A DNA stretch of 64,000 nt from Aeromonas finlandensis (GTDB lineage Bacteria; Pseudomonadota; Gammaproteobacteria; Enterobacterales; Aeromonadaceae), in assembly GCF_000764645.1 (NCBI RefSeq), contig NZ_JRGK01000309.1, forward strand, positions 1-64,000. The letters are read 5' to 3'. Position numbers and translations under genes: made by a program. Below, piece by piece: positions 30,789 to 40,207 of the stretch; the stretch's first letter is position 1, and each line of letters starts with the position of its first letter. Under the pieces are notes generated by a model. That model saw only the letters and a list, made by a program, of their open reading frames with translations. It did not search any database and was not told the origin of the DNA.

Positions 30789-30865
30789 GCTAGTCGTCAC
30801 ACGCTATAGCTGGCGCGTCGGCTAAGTGTGACAATCAAAACTGTACAGAAATACGGAATCGAATC

Positions 30866-31000
30866 ATGAAACGTACTTTTCAACCGTCCAACCTGAAGCG
30901 CAAGCGCTCTCACGGTTTCCGCGCCCGCATGGCAACTGCCAACGGTCGTAAAGTTCTGGCCGCTCGTCGTGCCAAGGGTCGTGCCCGTCTGGTAGTTTAA
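30866..31000 (+). CDS. rpmH: 50S ribosomal protein L34
   Basis: A 44-residue, very basic protein reading [20 protein letters not shown] and ending [10 protein letters not shown], the L34 signature (46 residues in E. coli). A GGAAT/GAATC leader precedes the ATG. Its stop codon overlaps the rnpA ATG by one base, as usual for rpmH-rnpA. Confidence 0.98.
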   Translation: MKRTFQPSNLKRKRSHGFRARMATANGRKVLAARRAKGRARLVV

Positions 31001-31359
31001 TGCCTACCCAGCACACCTTCTCTCGGGAGTTACGTCTGTTAACTCCCGAACACTTCAAACGCGTTTTCGCTGAGCCTGTCCGGGCTGCTTCCCCGCAAAT
31101 TACGCTTCTCGCCTGCCCCAATTCACTCGAACACTCTCGTCTTGGTCTCGCTGTGCCCAAAAAAGCACTCAAGCGTGCCGTTTGGCGTAACCGTGTCAAA
31201 CGGGTGGTTCGGGAAAGTTTCCGCCTCAAACAACATCAGCTGCCCGCTATCGACATCGTGGTGATCGCCAAGGCCGGTGTGAAAGAGATGGATAACGAGG
31301 AACTGTTCAAGTTACTGGAAAAGCTATGGCGCACTCTGTCACGCCGTTGCAATGGGTAG
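31000..31359 (+). CDS. rnpA: Ribonuclease P protein component
   Basis: The 119-residue protein subunit of RNase P (119 in E. coli) helps the catalytic RNA mature tRNA 5' ends. The conserved RNR-type motif [14 protein letters not shown] is present around residues 66-79. ATG overlaps the rpmH TAA by one base. The 3' end overlaps yidD by 34 bases. Confidence 0.97.
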   Translation: MPTQHTFSRELRLLTPEHFKRVFAEPVRAASPQITLLACPNSLEHSRLGLAVPKKALKRAVWRNRVKRVVRESFRLKQHQLPAIDIVVIAKAGVKEMDNEELFKLLEKLWRTLSRRCNG

Positions 31360-31574
31360 CTATCAAACTGATACGCCTGTATCAGCTAATCATTAGCCCT
31401 CTGCTGGGGCCGCGCTGCCGTTTTACTCCAACTTGTTCCCAATTTGCGATAGAAGCCATCCGACTTCACGGTTTCATAAAAGGCGTTTGGTTAGCTAGCA
31501 AACGTCTATTAAAATGCCATCCCTTATCCGAGGGTGGTTATGACCCGGTTCCGCAACCAAAGCGAAGAAACTGA
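31326..31574 (+). CDS. yidD: Membrane protein insertion efficiency factor YidD
   Basis: 82 residues with the three-cysteine YidD signature ([17 protein letters not shown] and [13 protein letters not shown]) and an N-terminal amphipathic helix. It helps YidC/Sec insertion. It starts inside the 3' end of rnpA and ends five bases before yidC, the conserved rnpA-yidD-yidC order. Confidence 0.96.
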   Translation: MAHSVTPLQWVAIKLIRLYQLIISPLLGPRCRFTPTCSQFAIEAIRLHGFIKGVWLASKRLLKCHPLSEGGYDPVPQPKRRN

Positions 31575-31579
31575 AGACT

Positions 31580-33226
31580 ATGGAATCACAACGCAATCTA
31601 CTCCTGATCGGTTTGCTGTTCGTGAGCTTTCTGCTCTGGCAACAGTGGGAGTCCGACAAGGCTCCGAAGCCGGCCCCGACTACCGTGGCCCAAACCGAAC
31701 ATTTCGTACCTGAAGCCGGTCAGACCGGTGATATTCCTCAGGTTTCCGAGCAAGCCAACGCGACTGCCGCACGCAAGCTGATCACCGTCTCCTCTGACGT
31801 GCTCAAGCTGACCCTGGATACCCAGGGTGGTGACGTCGTGTCTGCCGAACTGCTGTCTCACAAACTGGAAGAGGGCAAGGACCAACCGTTCGTGCTGCTG
31901 ACCAGCCAGCCTGAGCACCTCTATATCGCCCAGAGCGGTCTGGTGGGTCGCAACGGTCCGGACAGTCAGGCCGAAGGTCGTCCTACCTATGAAGCCGCCC
32001 AGACCAGCTATCAGCTGGCCGATGGTCAGGATCAAGTCGTCGTTCCGATGACCTGGACTGACAGCAAGGGCGTGGTCTTCACCAAGGAGTTCATCCTCAA
32101 GCGTGGCGACTATGCCGTTGGCGTTGATTACAAGATCGACAACAAATCTGCCGAGCCGGTTCAGGTGCAGTTCTATGGTCAGCTGAAGCAGACCGTAGCG
32201 ACACCGAAGGATCAGGAAGGTCATGCCATGGTAGCCAGCGCTTACCGTGGTGGTGCTTTCTCCAGCGAAGAGACTCGCTACAAGAAGTACACCTTCGACG
32301 AGATGAAGGATGCCGACCTGAACAAGACCACCAAGGGTGGTTGGGTCGCCATGCTGCAACACTACTTCGTCTCTGCCTGGGCACCGAATGCTGACGATAC
32401 CAACAGCTTCTACAGCCGCGTGATCCCTGGTAAAGGCCAGGCCATCATCGGTTACAAGGCGCCGCTGGTAGACGTGGCCGCTGGCCAACAGGCTGAAGTG
32501 ACCAGCAAGCTGTGGGTAGGTCCCAAGCTGCAAGACCAGATGGCCAAGGTGGCTAACCACCTCGACCTGACCGTAGACTACGGCTGGCTGTGGTTCATCG
32601 CCCAACCGCTGCACTGGCTGCTGACCGTGTTCCACGGTTTCGTCCAGAACTGGGGTGTGGCCATCATCATGCTGACCCTGCTGGTACGCGGCATCATGTT
32701 CCCGCTGACCAAGGCCCAGTACACCTCCATGGCCAAGATGCGCATGCTGCAACCCAAGATTGCGGCCCTGCGTGAGCGCTTCGGCGACGATCGCCAGAAG
32801 ATGTCTCAGGGCATGATGGAGCTGTACAAGAAGGAGAAGGTCAACCCGCTGGGTGGCTGCCTGCCGATCCTGGTTCAGATGCCGATCTTCATCTCCCTCT
32901 ACTGGGCACTGATGGAGTCCGTTGAGCTGCGTCACGCACCGTTTGCTCTGTGGATCTCTGACTTGTCAGTGAAGGACCCCTTCTTCGTGCTGCCAATCCT
33001 CATGGGTGCGTCCATGTGGTATCTGCAGAAGATGAGCCCGACCACAGTGACCGACCCGATGCAGCAGAAAGTGATGCAGTTCATGCCGATCATCTTCACT
33101 TTCATGTTCCTCTGGTTCCCGGCTGGCCTGACTCTCTACTGGCTGGTGAGCAACGTCATCTCCATTACCCAGCAGACCATCATCTATCGTCAGCTGGAGA
33201 AGAAAGGCCTGCACACTCGTAACTGA
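31580..33226 (+). CDS. yidC: Membrane protein insertase YidC
   Basis: The 548-residue insertase (also 548 in E. coli) has an N-terminal membrane helix (about 6-22), a large periplasmic P1 domain (about 30-340), and a conserved five-helix core from about residue 345 (NWGVAIIMLTLLVRGIMFPLT, with the hydrophilic-groove arginine, then NPLGGCLPILVQMPIFISLYW). It inserts inner-membrane proteins, including AtpE and AtpB encoded in this same window. Followed by a strong terminator. Confidence 0.98.
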   Translation: MESQRNLLLIGLLFVSFLLWQQWESDKAPKPAPTTVAQTEHFVPEAGQTGDIPQVSEQANATAARKLITVSSDVLKLTLDTQGGDVVSAELLSHKLEEGKDQPFVLLTSQPEHLYIAQSGLVGRNGPDSQAEGRPTYEAAQTSYQLADGQDQVVVPMTWTDSKGVVFTKEFILKRGDYAVGVDYKIDNKSAEPVQVQFYGQLKQTVATPKDQEGHAMVASAYRGGAFSSEETRYKKYTFDEMKDADLNKTTKGGWVAMLQHYFVSAWAPNADDTNSFYSRVIPGKGQAIIGYKAPLVDVAAGQQAEVTSKLWVGPKLQDQMAKVANHLDLTVDYGWLWFIAQPLHWLLTVFHGFVQNWGVAIIMLTLLVRGIMFPLTKAQYTSMAKMRMLQPKIAALRERFGDDRQKMSQGMMELYKKEKVNPLGGCLPILVQMPIFISLYWALMESVELRHAPFALWISDLSVKDPFFVLPILMGASMWYLQKMSPTTVTDPMQQKVMQFMPIIFTFMFLWFPAGLTLYWLVSNVISITQQTIIYRQLEKKGLHTRN

Positions 33227-33256
33227 TGCGCAGCTAATCTTCCCTTGATGACAAAA

Positions 33257-33284
33257 GAGGCGGCCTTCGGGCCGCCTTTTTTAT
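33257..33284 (+). terminator. Terminator after yidC
   Basis: GGCGGCC-TTCG-GGCCGCC, a seven-base stem with a stable UUCG-type tetraloop, followed by six T residues. Confidence 0.92.
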
Positions 33285-33336
33285 TACAATGTCTCCCACT
33301 ACGTTTTCCTATCAGCGAACAAACGAGCCAAGCAAG

Positions 33337-34698
33337 ATGACAACAGATACGATCGTGGCCCAAGCCACCGCGCCAGGCCGTGGCGGCGTGGGTATAGTCC
33401 GGGTCTCCGGCCCCGCCGCCGAACAGGTCGCCGGGATAGTGCTCGGCAAGCTCCCGCGGGTGCGCTACGCCGAATATCTGCCGTTCAAGGATGAGCAAGG
33501 CCAGGTACTGGATCAGGGCATCGCCCTGCTGTTCAAAGCCCCCAACAGCTTCACCGGCGAGGATGTGCTGGAGCTGCAGGGCCACGGCGGCCCCGTCATC
33601 ATGGACATGCTGATCCGCCGCATTCTGCAAATCGACGGCATCCGCCCTGCCCGCCCCGGCGAGTTCAGCGAGCGCGCTTTCATCAACGACAAGCTGGATC
33701 TGGCCCAGGCCGAGGCCATCGCCGATCTGATCGAAGCCTCCAGCGAACAGGCCGCCCGCAGCGCCATGCACTCCCTGCAGGGGCAGTTCTCCAGCAAAAT
33801 CCAACAACTGGTGGAGAGCCTGATCCGGCTGCGCATCTATGTGGAAGCGGCCATCGACTTCCCGGACGAGGAGATCGACTTCCTCTCCGACGGCAAGGTG
33901 GCGGGCGACCTCTACACCATCATGTCCGAGCTGGACGACGTGCGCGGGGAGGCCAAACAGGGCGCCCTGCTGCGAGAAGGGATGAAGGTGGTGATCGCCG
34001 GTCGTCCCAACGCCGGCAAATCGAGCCTGCTCAACGCCCTGGCGGGGCGCGAGTCAGCCATCGTCACCGAGATTGCCGGTACCACCCGCGACGTGCTGCG
34101 CGAGCATATCCATCTCGATGGCATGCCGCTGCACATCATCGACACCGCCGGTCTGCGTGACACCCAAGACAAGGTGGAACAGATCGGTATCGAGCGCGCC
34201 TGGGCCGAGATCGAACAGGCCGATCGAGTGCTGTTTATGGTGGATGGCACCACCACAGACGCAATCGACCCGCGGGAGATCTGGCCGGAATTGGTTGATC
34301 GGTTGCCAAAAAACATCGGCCTCACCGTCATTCGCAACAAGGCCGACCTGACCGGCGAGGATCTGGCACCGAGTCAGGAGCAGGGCCACGCCGTCTACCG
34401 CATCTCCGCCAAGACCGAGCTGGGGCTGCCCGCCCTGCGCGAGCACCTGAAGGCTTGTATGGGCTTCCAGGGCAACACCGAAGGGGGCTTTATGGCCCGC
34501 CGCCGCCATCTGGATGCACTGGAGCGCGCCGCCGAGCGGCTGCTGGTGGCCAAGGAGCAGTTGGAAGTGTTCGTAGCTGGCGAACTGGTAGCCGAAGAGC
34601 TGCGCCTCGCACAGGAGTCCCTCTCCGAGATCACCGGCGAATTCAGCTCCGACGATCTGCTGGGCCGCATCTTCTCCAGCTTCTGTATCGGCAAATAA
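33337..34698 (+). CDS. mnmE: tRNA modification GTPase MnmE
   Basis: With MnmG it makes the 5-carboxymethylaminomethyl group on U34 of certain tRNAs. The 453-residue protein (454 in E. coli) has an N-terminal folate-binding domain ([22 protein letters not shown]), a helical domain, and an inserted G domain with P-loop GRPNAGKSS (Lys228), switch motif DTAGLRDT and NKAD. It ends with the catalytic CIGK cysteine motif. The ATG at 33337 is preferred to one 16 codons upstream because it matches the family start. Confidence 0.98.
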   Translation: MTTDTIVAQATAPGRGGVGIVRVSGPAAEQVAGIVLGKLPRVRYAEYLPFKDEQGQVLDQGIALLFKAPNSFTGEDVLELQGHGGPVIMDMLIRRILQIDGIRPARPGEFSERAFINDKLDLAQAEAIADLIEASSEQAARSAMHSLQGQFSSKIQQLVESLIRLRIYVEAAIDFPDEEIDFLSDGKVAGDLYTIMSELDDVRGEAKQGALLREGMKVVIAGRPNAGKSSLLNALAGRESAIVTEIAGTTRDVLREHIHLDGMPLHIIDTAGLRDTQDKVEQIGIERAWAEIEQADRVLFMVDGTTTDAIDPREIWPELVDRLPKNIGLTVIRNKADLTGEDLAPSQEQGHAVYRISAKTELGLPALREHLKACMGFQGNTEGGFMARRRHLDALERAAERLLVAKEQLEVFVAGELVAEELRLAQESLSEITGEFSSDDLLGRIFSSFCIGK

Positions 34699-34714
34699 GC
34701 CTGTACCGCAGACA

Positions 34715-34747
34715 ACAAAAAGCCCGGGTTCATCCCGGGCTTTTTTG
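34715..34747. terminator. Bidirectional terminator between mnmE and fhuB
   Basis: AAAAAGCCCGGG / CCCGGGCTTTTTT stem with a TTCAT loop serving both convergent genes. Confidence 0.92.
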
Positions 34748-34767
34748 TGCATTTTTTGTCCACAAAC

Positions 34768-36750
34768 CTAGAGGCGGCGCAGACACCACATGAAGTAAGC
34801 GCCCCCTAACAGGGTGGAGACCAGCCCGACCGGCACCTCCTGCGGGAAGAGGATTTGCTGACCGACCCAGTCCGCCGATACCATCAACAGGGCGCCGGAA
34901 GCAGCGGCCCCAAGCAGGTGCCAGCGTGCCCGCACCAACCCCATCAGCTTGGCCATGTGTGGCGCCAACAGACCGACGAAGGAGAGCGGCCCCACCACCA
35001 GGGTGGCACTGGCGGTGAGCACGGCCACCAGCAGCAGGATGGCGAGCTGGGCACGGTTGAGGCGAATGCCGAGTGCGGTTGCTACCGCCGCCCCCATCGG
35101 CATCAGATCGAGCCAACGGCTCACCAACAGGCAGGCGGCCAGCATCAACAGCGCCAGCCCCACCAACCCATAAGCCACCGGCAGGGTGACGTAATAGGTG
35201 GAACCAGACATCCAAGAGAGCAGTTGTTGCACCCGCATGTCACCGTTGACCAGCGCGATGGCCTGCAACGGCTCAAACAGTGCCGTGATGGCGATGCCGG
35301 AGAGCAGGATCCGCTCCGGCTGGAAGCCGTGCTTGCGATTGACCACCACCAGCAACAACAAACAGCCAAAAGCACCGATCAGGCCGCCCAGCAGCATTAT
35401 GGGCAACGGCAAAGCTGGCAGCAGTAAGGCCGTCGCTATCACCCCCATAAAGGTGCCACCGCTCACCCCCAGCAGCTCTGGACTCGCCATCGGGTTGTTG
35501 CTGACCCGCTGCAACAGGGTGCCCGCCAGCGCCAGCAGCACGCCAGCCGCCCCGGCCGCCAGAGTGCGCGGCAGCCGCCACTCCAGCTGGCCCTGCCAGC
35601 GGAGTCCGCTTGGCCAGCTCCAGCCCGTCATTCCCTGACCAACCAGCAGGGAGGCAACCACGGCCAGCAGCAGCCCGACCAACAACAGGCAGACAAGGCG
35701 AGCCGGTGCTGGATGGCGGGCCACCTGCAGAGCGGCGTTTGCCTTCGGCGTACCCGACTTAATACCAAGACGCGGGATCAGCCAGAGCAGCAGCGGCGCC
35801 CCCAGCAGGGCGGTCATTGCGCCAGTGGGGATCAATACCGGCCAGAAGCAGCTCAGGCTCTGCAGCAACAGATCGGTGGCAGCCAGCAGCAGGGCGCCGA
35901 GGATCGGTGCCCACAGCAGCCGCTGGCCAAGCTGGCGGATCCCGAGCAGCCGCACCATGGCGGGCGCTGCCAGCCCGATAAAGCCGATCAGCCCAACCAC
36001 GCTCACCACGCAAGCGGTGACAAACACCGCCAGCCCCAGTCCGGCAAAACGCAGATGCTGCAGGGAGACTCCCAGACTGCGGGCGCTGGCATCATCCAGC
36101 GCCAGCACCGCCAGCGGGCGTACCAGCACAACGGCCAGCGCAGCGGCTACCAGCAGGCGGGGCAGCAGGTAACTCACCCCGCTCCAGCTGTTCTGCACCA
36201 GAGAGCCACTGCCCCACACCAGCAAACCTTTCAGCTCCTCCTGAAAGAACAGTAAGAGCCCCATGCTGATGGCCGCCAGATAGAGGTTGATCACCAACCC
36301 GGCAAAGACGATGACCACCGGATTGAGCTGACGACGCCAGGCCAGGGCAAACACCAGTGCCATCGCGAGGCTGCCACCGGCCATGGCGATCCACTCCCGC
36401 CCCAACAGCAACCAGGAGGGGGCAAACAGGGTCGCCATCATCAACGCCAGTTGGGCACCGGAGGCCACCCCAAGAGTGGTGGGTGACGCGAGCGGGTTGC
36501 GCAGCACCTGCTGCATCAGGGTGCCCGCCAGCCCGAGTGCAGCGCCGGCCAGCAGGGTGACAACCAAGCGGGGCAGCCAGCTGAAATGCACCACCGCTTG
36601 GCTGACGTCATCCAGATTGGGGGCGAACAGGCTCTGCCACCAGAGCGCACCGGGCAGCTGGCGAGCCAGCTCCCAATACGCGAGCAAGAGGGTCAACCCC
36701 AGCAGGATCGAGACCGGCCGCAGCAGCGGCGATGTGAGCAGTCGCTTCAT
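34768..36750 (-). CDS. fhuB: Ferric hydroxamate siderophore ABC transporter, fused permease
   Basis: A 660-residue double permease: two FecCD-type halves (about 1-330 and 340-660), each with about ten membrane helices and a repeated motif (LAGTLMQQVLRNPLASPTTLGVASGA and LAGTLLQRVSNNPMASPELLGVSGG). Fused halves are the mark of FhuB, unlike the two-gene FepD/FepG arrangement. The ATG overlaps the fhuD stop by four bases. It is the last gene of the siderophore operon. Confidence 0.94.
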   Translation of the reverse strand: MKRLLTSPLLRPVSILLGLTLLLAYWELARQLPGALWWQSLFAPNLDDVSQAVVHFSWLPRLVVTLLAGAALGLAGTLMQQVLRNPLASPTTLGVASGAQLALMMATLFAPSWLLLGREWIAMAGGSLAMALVFALAWRRQLNPVVIVFAGLVINLYLAAISMGLLLFFQEELKGLLVWGSGSLVQNSWSGVSYLLPRLLVAAALAVVLVRPLAVLALDDASARSLGVSLQHLRFAGLGLAVFVTACVVSVVGLIGFIGLAAPAMVRLLGIRQLGQRLLWAPILGALLLAATDLLLQSLSCFWPVLIPTGAMTALLGAPLLLWLIPRLGIKSGTPKANAALQVARHPAPARLVCLLLVGLLLAVVASLLVGQGMTGWSWPSGLRWQGQLEWRLPRTLAAGAAGVLLALAGTLLQRVSNNPMASPELLGVSGGTFMGVIATALLLPALPLPIMLLGGLIGAFGCLLLLVVVNRKHGFQPERILLSGIAITALFEPLQAIALVNGDMRVQQLLSWMSGSTYYVTLPVAYGLVGLALLMLAACLLVSRWLDLMPMGAAVATALGIRLNRAQLAILLLVAVLTASATLVVGPLSFVGLLAPHMAKLMGLVRARWHLLGAAASGALLMVSADWVGQQILFPQEVPVGLVSTLLGGAYFMWCLRRL

Positions 36751-37658
36751 CGGCTAGCCTCAATACGCTCGGCATCTTGCAACAATGCATCGCTGAGCAG
36801 ACCGGCGAAACGGCGGGCTGCAAGTACGCCGCCAAAACTCCAGACCGCAGGCAGATGCAGCACGGGGGCTTGGCGTACCAGCGGCAGATGCTGCCACAGC
36901 CCAGGCTCCTGCAGCCGTTCGCTCACCCCGACCGGAATGGGATCGACCACCACCAGCCGCGCGGTTGGCAAGGTCATAAACTGCTCGATGCTGACCACCG
37001 AGAAACCCCAGTCATTGGTCTGCTCCTGCCAGCCATTACGCAGCCCGAGCCGCGTCATCACCGCATCGAACAGGCTGTGGCGACCAAACACCCGCACATG
37101 GCGCTCATCGATAAACTGCACCACCAGCAGGGGCGGCAGATCCGCAGGCAATCTGGCCTGCATGCTGGCGAGATCCCGATCCAGCCCGACCAGCAGCCGC
37201 TCGCCCTCGGCGGTTTTGTCCACCATGCGGGCGAGGGTCAGGGTCACCTCGTGCAGCCGCTGCCACAGATCGGTTTGCCCATCATAGAGGGCGATGGTGC
37301 TCACCGGTGCAATGCGGGAAAGAGTTGGCGCCAGCGGGGCCGCCAGCGGCGAGATGAGGATGCGATCGGGTTTGAGCTCCGCCAGCAGCTCACGGTTGGG
37401 CTGGGTGCGCAGGCCGATATCCACCACTCCGGCAGGTAGCCGTGGCTCGCCGACCCATGCCTGATAGGGGCCTGCATCCCCAACGGCCAGCGGAGTCACC
37501 CCGAGTGCCAGCAGGGTTTCGGCTATGGTCCAGTCGACGGTGGCGATACGGGGTAGCGCGCTGGTGGCCTCGTTTATTGCGGATGATTGTGCAGCCTGCA
37601 ACGGGAGCGCCAGCAGCAGGCTGACGAGGCAAGGGGCCATCTTCAATAAAAGGTTCAA
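36747..37658 (-). CDS. fhuD: Ferric hydroxamate siderophore-binding protein
   Basis: 303 residues with a signal peptide (MNLLLKMAPCLVSLLLALPLQA) without a lipobox, so a soluble periplasmic protein. It has the class III binding-protein fold, with the FhuD-like segments RIATVDWTIAETLLALGVTPLAVGD near the N-terminus and QTNDWGFSVVSIEQF near residue 215. It hands the ferric siderophore to FhuB. Overlaps fhuB by four bases; 12 bases after fhuC. Confidence 0.9.
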   Translation of the reverse strand: MNLLLKMAPCLVSLLLALPLQAAQSSAINEATSALPRIATVDWTIAETLLALGVTPLAVGDAGPYQAWVGEPRLPAGVVDIGLRTQPNRELLAELKPDRILISPLAAPLAPTLSRIAPVSTIALYDGQTDLWQRLHEVTLTLARMVDKTAEGERLLVGLDRDLASMQARLPADLPPLLVVQFIDERHVRVFGRHSLFDAVMTRLGLRNGWQEQTNDWGFSVVSIEQFMTLPTARLVVVDPIPVGVSERLQEPGLWQHLPLVRQAPVLHLPAVWSFGGVLAARRFAGLLSDALLQDAERIEASR

Positions 37659-37670
37659 GGATACCCCCGG

Positions 37671-38435
37671 TCAGACGATGGCGATGGGATGGGCATGAGC
37701 CGGGTGGCGAATGACCTCCATCGGAATGCCATAGATGGCGTGCAGAGTCTCGCTGGTCATGATCCCCTCCGGTTCGCCATGGGTGAGCAGGCGGCCGGAG
37801 TGGAGCGCCACCAGCCGATCGCAGAAGCGGGAGGCCATATTGATGTCGTGAATGACGATGATGACCCCAAGGTTCAGCTGACGGCTCAACTGCTTGACGA
37901 GCGTCAGCACCTCCACCTGATGGGCCACATCCAGCGCGGCCAGCGGCTCGTCCAGCAGGATGAAGCGGCTCTCCTGCGCCAGCAGCATCGCCAGCCAGAC
38001 CCGGCCCCGCTCGCCGCCGGAGAGAGTATCCACCAGCCGATCGGCAAAACGTTCGGTATGGGTAAGGGCGATGGCCCGATCGACCTGACGGTGATCCTCC
38101 ACCCCCATCCGACCCAGCAGGCCGCGCCAGGGGTAGCGGCCCATCTCCACCAGCTCCCGCCCGAGCAGATTCTCGGCGCTCGGCAGATGCTGGGGCAGAT
38201 AGGCCACCTGACGGGCAAACTCCCGGTTGCCCCAGTCGGGCAGCGGCTTGCCATCGAACAGGATCTCGCCGTCGCTGAGGGGGTGCTGGCGTGCCAGCAG
38301 CTTGAGCAGGGTCGATTTGCCCGAACCATTGTGGCCGATGAGGCCATAGACCTGTCCCTGCTCGAAACGCAGGTTGGTGGGGTGCAGCAGCGTGCGGTCA
38401 TTGACCGTGAAGCTGGCTGATTTCATCTCGAACAT
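37671..38435 (-). CDS. fhuC: Ferric hydroxamate siderophore ABC transporter, ATPase
   Basis: 254 residues with Walker A GHNGSGKST, signature LSGGERGRVWLAMLLAQ, Walker B FILLDEPLAALD and switch IIVIHDI. The ATG at 38435 (MFEMKSASF) is chosen because AGGAA lies six bases upstream; the longer reading back to 38519 would overlap the preceding exporter gene. It powers FhuB uptake. Confidence 0.94.
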   Translation of the reverse strand: MFEMKSASFTVNDRTLLHPTNLRFEQGQVYGLIGHNGSGKSTLLKLLARQHPLSDGEILFDGKPLPDWGNREFARQVAYLPQHLPSAENLLGRELVEMGRYPWRGLLGRMGVEDHRQVDRAIALTHTERFADRLVDTLSGGERGRVWLAMLLAQESRFILLDEPLAALDVAHQVEVLTLVKQLSRQLNLGVIIVIHDINMASRFCDRLVALHSGRLLTHGEPEGIMTSETLHAIYGIPMEVIRHPAHAHPIAIV

Positions 38436-38481
38436 AAGCAATTCCTGTGCTGGCTTGCCGCCAGTCTCATCGGTGCAGGCA

Positions 38482-40128
38482 TCAAGCCAGCACCTCGCAA
38501 TCCAGATGGGCGATCGCATCGCGGCTCACTGCGGCACGGCGCGCGCCGGTCAGTTCAGTGAGCTGGCCCTGACGCATCTCCAGCAGGCGATCGGCCAGCG
38601 GGAAATAGTGATCATCGTGACTGATAGCGATCACGGTCTTGCCCATCTCCTTGAGGCGCGGCAGCAGCACCTGATAGAAGATGCGGCGGAACTGGGGATC
38701 CTGATCCGCAGCCCACTCGTCAAACAGCATCACCTCGCGCTGCTCGGCCAGCGCCAGCAGCAGGGCGACCCGCTTGCGCTGCCCTTGAGAGAGCTCGATA
38801 TCGGCGATAAAGCCATCCTCGATGGTGAGCTTGCTGCCCATCTGCAACCGCTCCAGCCACTCGGCCACCAGCTCATCCTTGGGTTCCGGCCCCAGCAGGT
38901 GCTGGAACAGGTGATAGTCGGTGAAGATGGCGGAGAAGAGCGCCAAATAGCAGTTGCGATCGGTGATCGGCTCACCATCCAGCAGGATCCGGCCCGATAC
39001 CGGTTGGTAGAGGCCGGTCAGCAGCATGGCCAGCGTCGACTTGCCGGATCCGTTGCCGCCGATGATGAAGATCTGCTCCCCCTTTTCGATGGCCAGATCG
39101 ATGGGGCCGACGGCAAAGCCACCCTCCCCCTGATAGTGAAAGCTCACCTGCTCCAACTCGATACGCTGCCAGGGGCGGATGGCGGGCGGCAACGGGAAGT
39201 CCGCGTCTGGCTCGGCCAGATTGAGGGCGGCGATCTTGTCGAACGCCACCTGAGCGGCAAGCAGGGTCGGCAGGGCGCCAATCCCCTGCAACAGCGGGGT
39301 GCGCAGGAACAACAAGGTCAGGGCGAAGGTGGCGGCCACATTGGTGTTGGCCCAGCCAAGGCCGTTGGCCAGAAAGAAGACCAGACCGATGGCCCCCAGC
39401 ATCATGATATTCGACCAGTTCACCGCGCTCAGGTGATAGGTGTCGGCGCGGATGATCTGCTGGCGGTAGTCACGGGCATTTTGCTCATAGAGCTGGTGAT
39501 AGACAAAGTGAGCCCGCTCGCGGTTGAGCGCCAACTCCTTGCTGCCAGCGATGATGGCCTGATAGTTCTGATAGAGCCGATCTTCGGCCTGACGCATTTG
39601 GGAGAGATGGCGATAAACACGGTTCACCAGCAACCAGCCCACCACCATGGTGACGGTAACCCAGAGCGCGGTCACCCCGAGCAGGGCCGGAGAGAGCCAA
39701 CCTAGATAGAAGGCAGAGCCTAGCGTGAGTACCACCCCCTGCACCAGCTCAGGCAGGCGCACGAAGGCGATGGTGATCTGGCCGATATCACTGGAGAGGG
39801 AGGCCAGCAGCGGCCCCTGACCAATCTGGCGGATGCGGGCGACATCGGTATCCAGCAGCTGCTTGAGCAGACGGCCACGCAACCGGTAGACAAAATGGTG
39901 ACCGAGAGTGGTCAGGGCCAGCTGAGATCCGAGTGTGATCACCAGCAGCAGCACTATCAGGCCGACCAGCTGACCGAGGATCGGCAGCGGATCACCTATA
40001 GATTCGATAAGAGACTGATTGATAAAAGCAATGACACCAATCCCGCTGACGGCACTGAGCAGACTGAGCAGGGTGATGGCGATAAAGGGCCAACGATATT
40101 GGCGATAAACCAGAGACAAGAGTTCCAT
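38482..40128 (-). CDS. yojI: YojI/PvdE-type ABC exporter
   Basis: The 548-residue fused exporter has six membrane helices (about 1-300) and a C-terminal ATPase (Walker [21 protein letters not shown], Walker [17 protein letters not shown]). The N-terminus ([16 protein letters not shown]) and the [19 protein letters not shown] segment match E. coli YojI closely; YojI exports microcin J25, and the related PvdE moves pyoverdine precursors. Its position in a siderophore uptake operon, between receptor and fhuC, suggests handling of a siderophore or its remains, but this is inference. No siderophore synthesis gene is in the window. Confidence 0.9.
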   Translation of the reverse strand: MELLSLVYRQYRWPFIAITLLSLLSAVSGIGVIAFINQSLIESIGDPLPILGQLVGLIVLLLVITLGSQLALTTLGHHFVYRLRGRLLKQLLDTDVARIRQIGQGPLLASLSSDIGQITIAFVRLPELVQGVVLTLGSAFYLGWLSPALLGVTALWVTVTMVVGWLLVNRVYRHLSQMRQAEDRLYQNYQAIIAGSKELALNRERAHFVYHQLYEQNARDYRQQIIRADTYHLSAVNWSNIMMLGAIGLVFFLANGLGWANTNVAATFALTLLFLRTPLLQGIGALPTLLAAQVAFDKIAALNLAEPDADFPLPPAIRPWQRIELEQVSFHYQGEGGFAVGPIDLAIEKGEQIFIIGGNGSGKSTLAMLLTGLYQPVSGRILLDGEPITDRNCYLALFSAIFTDYHLFQHLLGPEPKDELVAEWLERLQMGSKLTIEDGFIADIELSQGQRKRVALLLALAEQREVMLFDEWAADQDPQFRRIFYQVLLPRLKEMGKTVIAISHDDHYFPLADRLLEMRQGQLTELTGARRAAVSRDAIAHLDCEVLA

Positions 40129-40207
40129 AACGGACCGGTATTCCAGAGAGATCAGAACAACTGCGGGTGAAAAGAAGGGCGGGAATCTGGTTCCCGCCCG
40201 ACTTCGA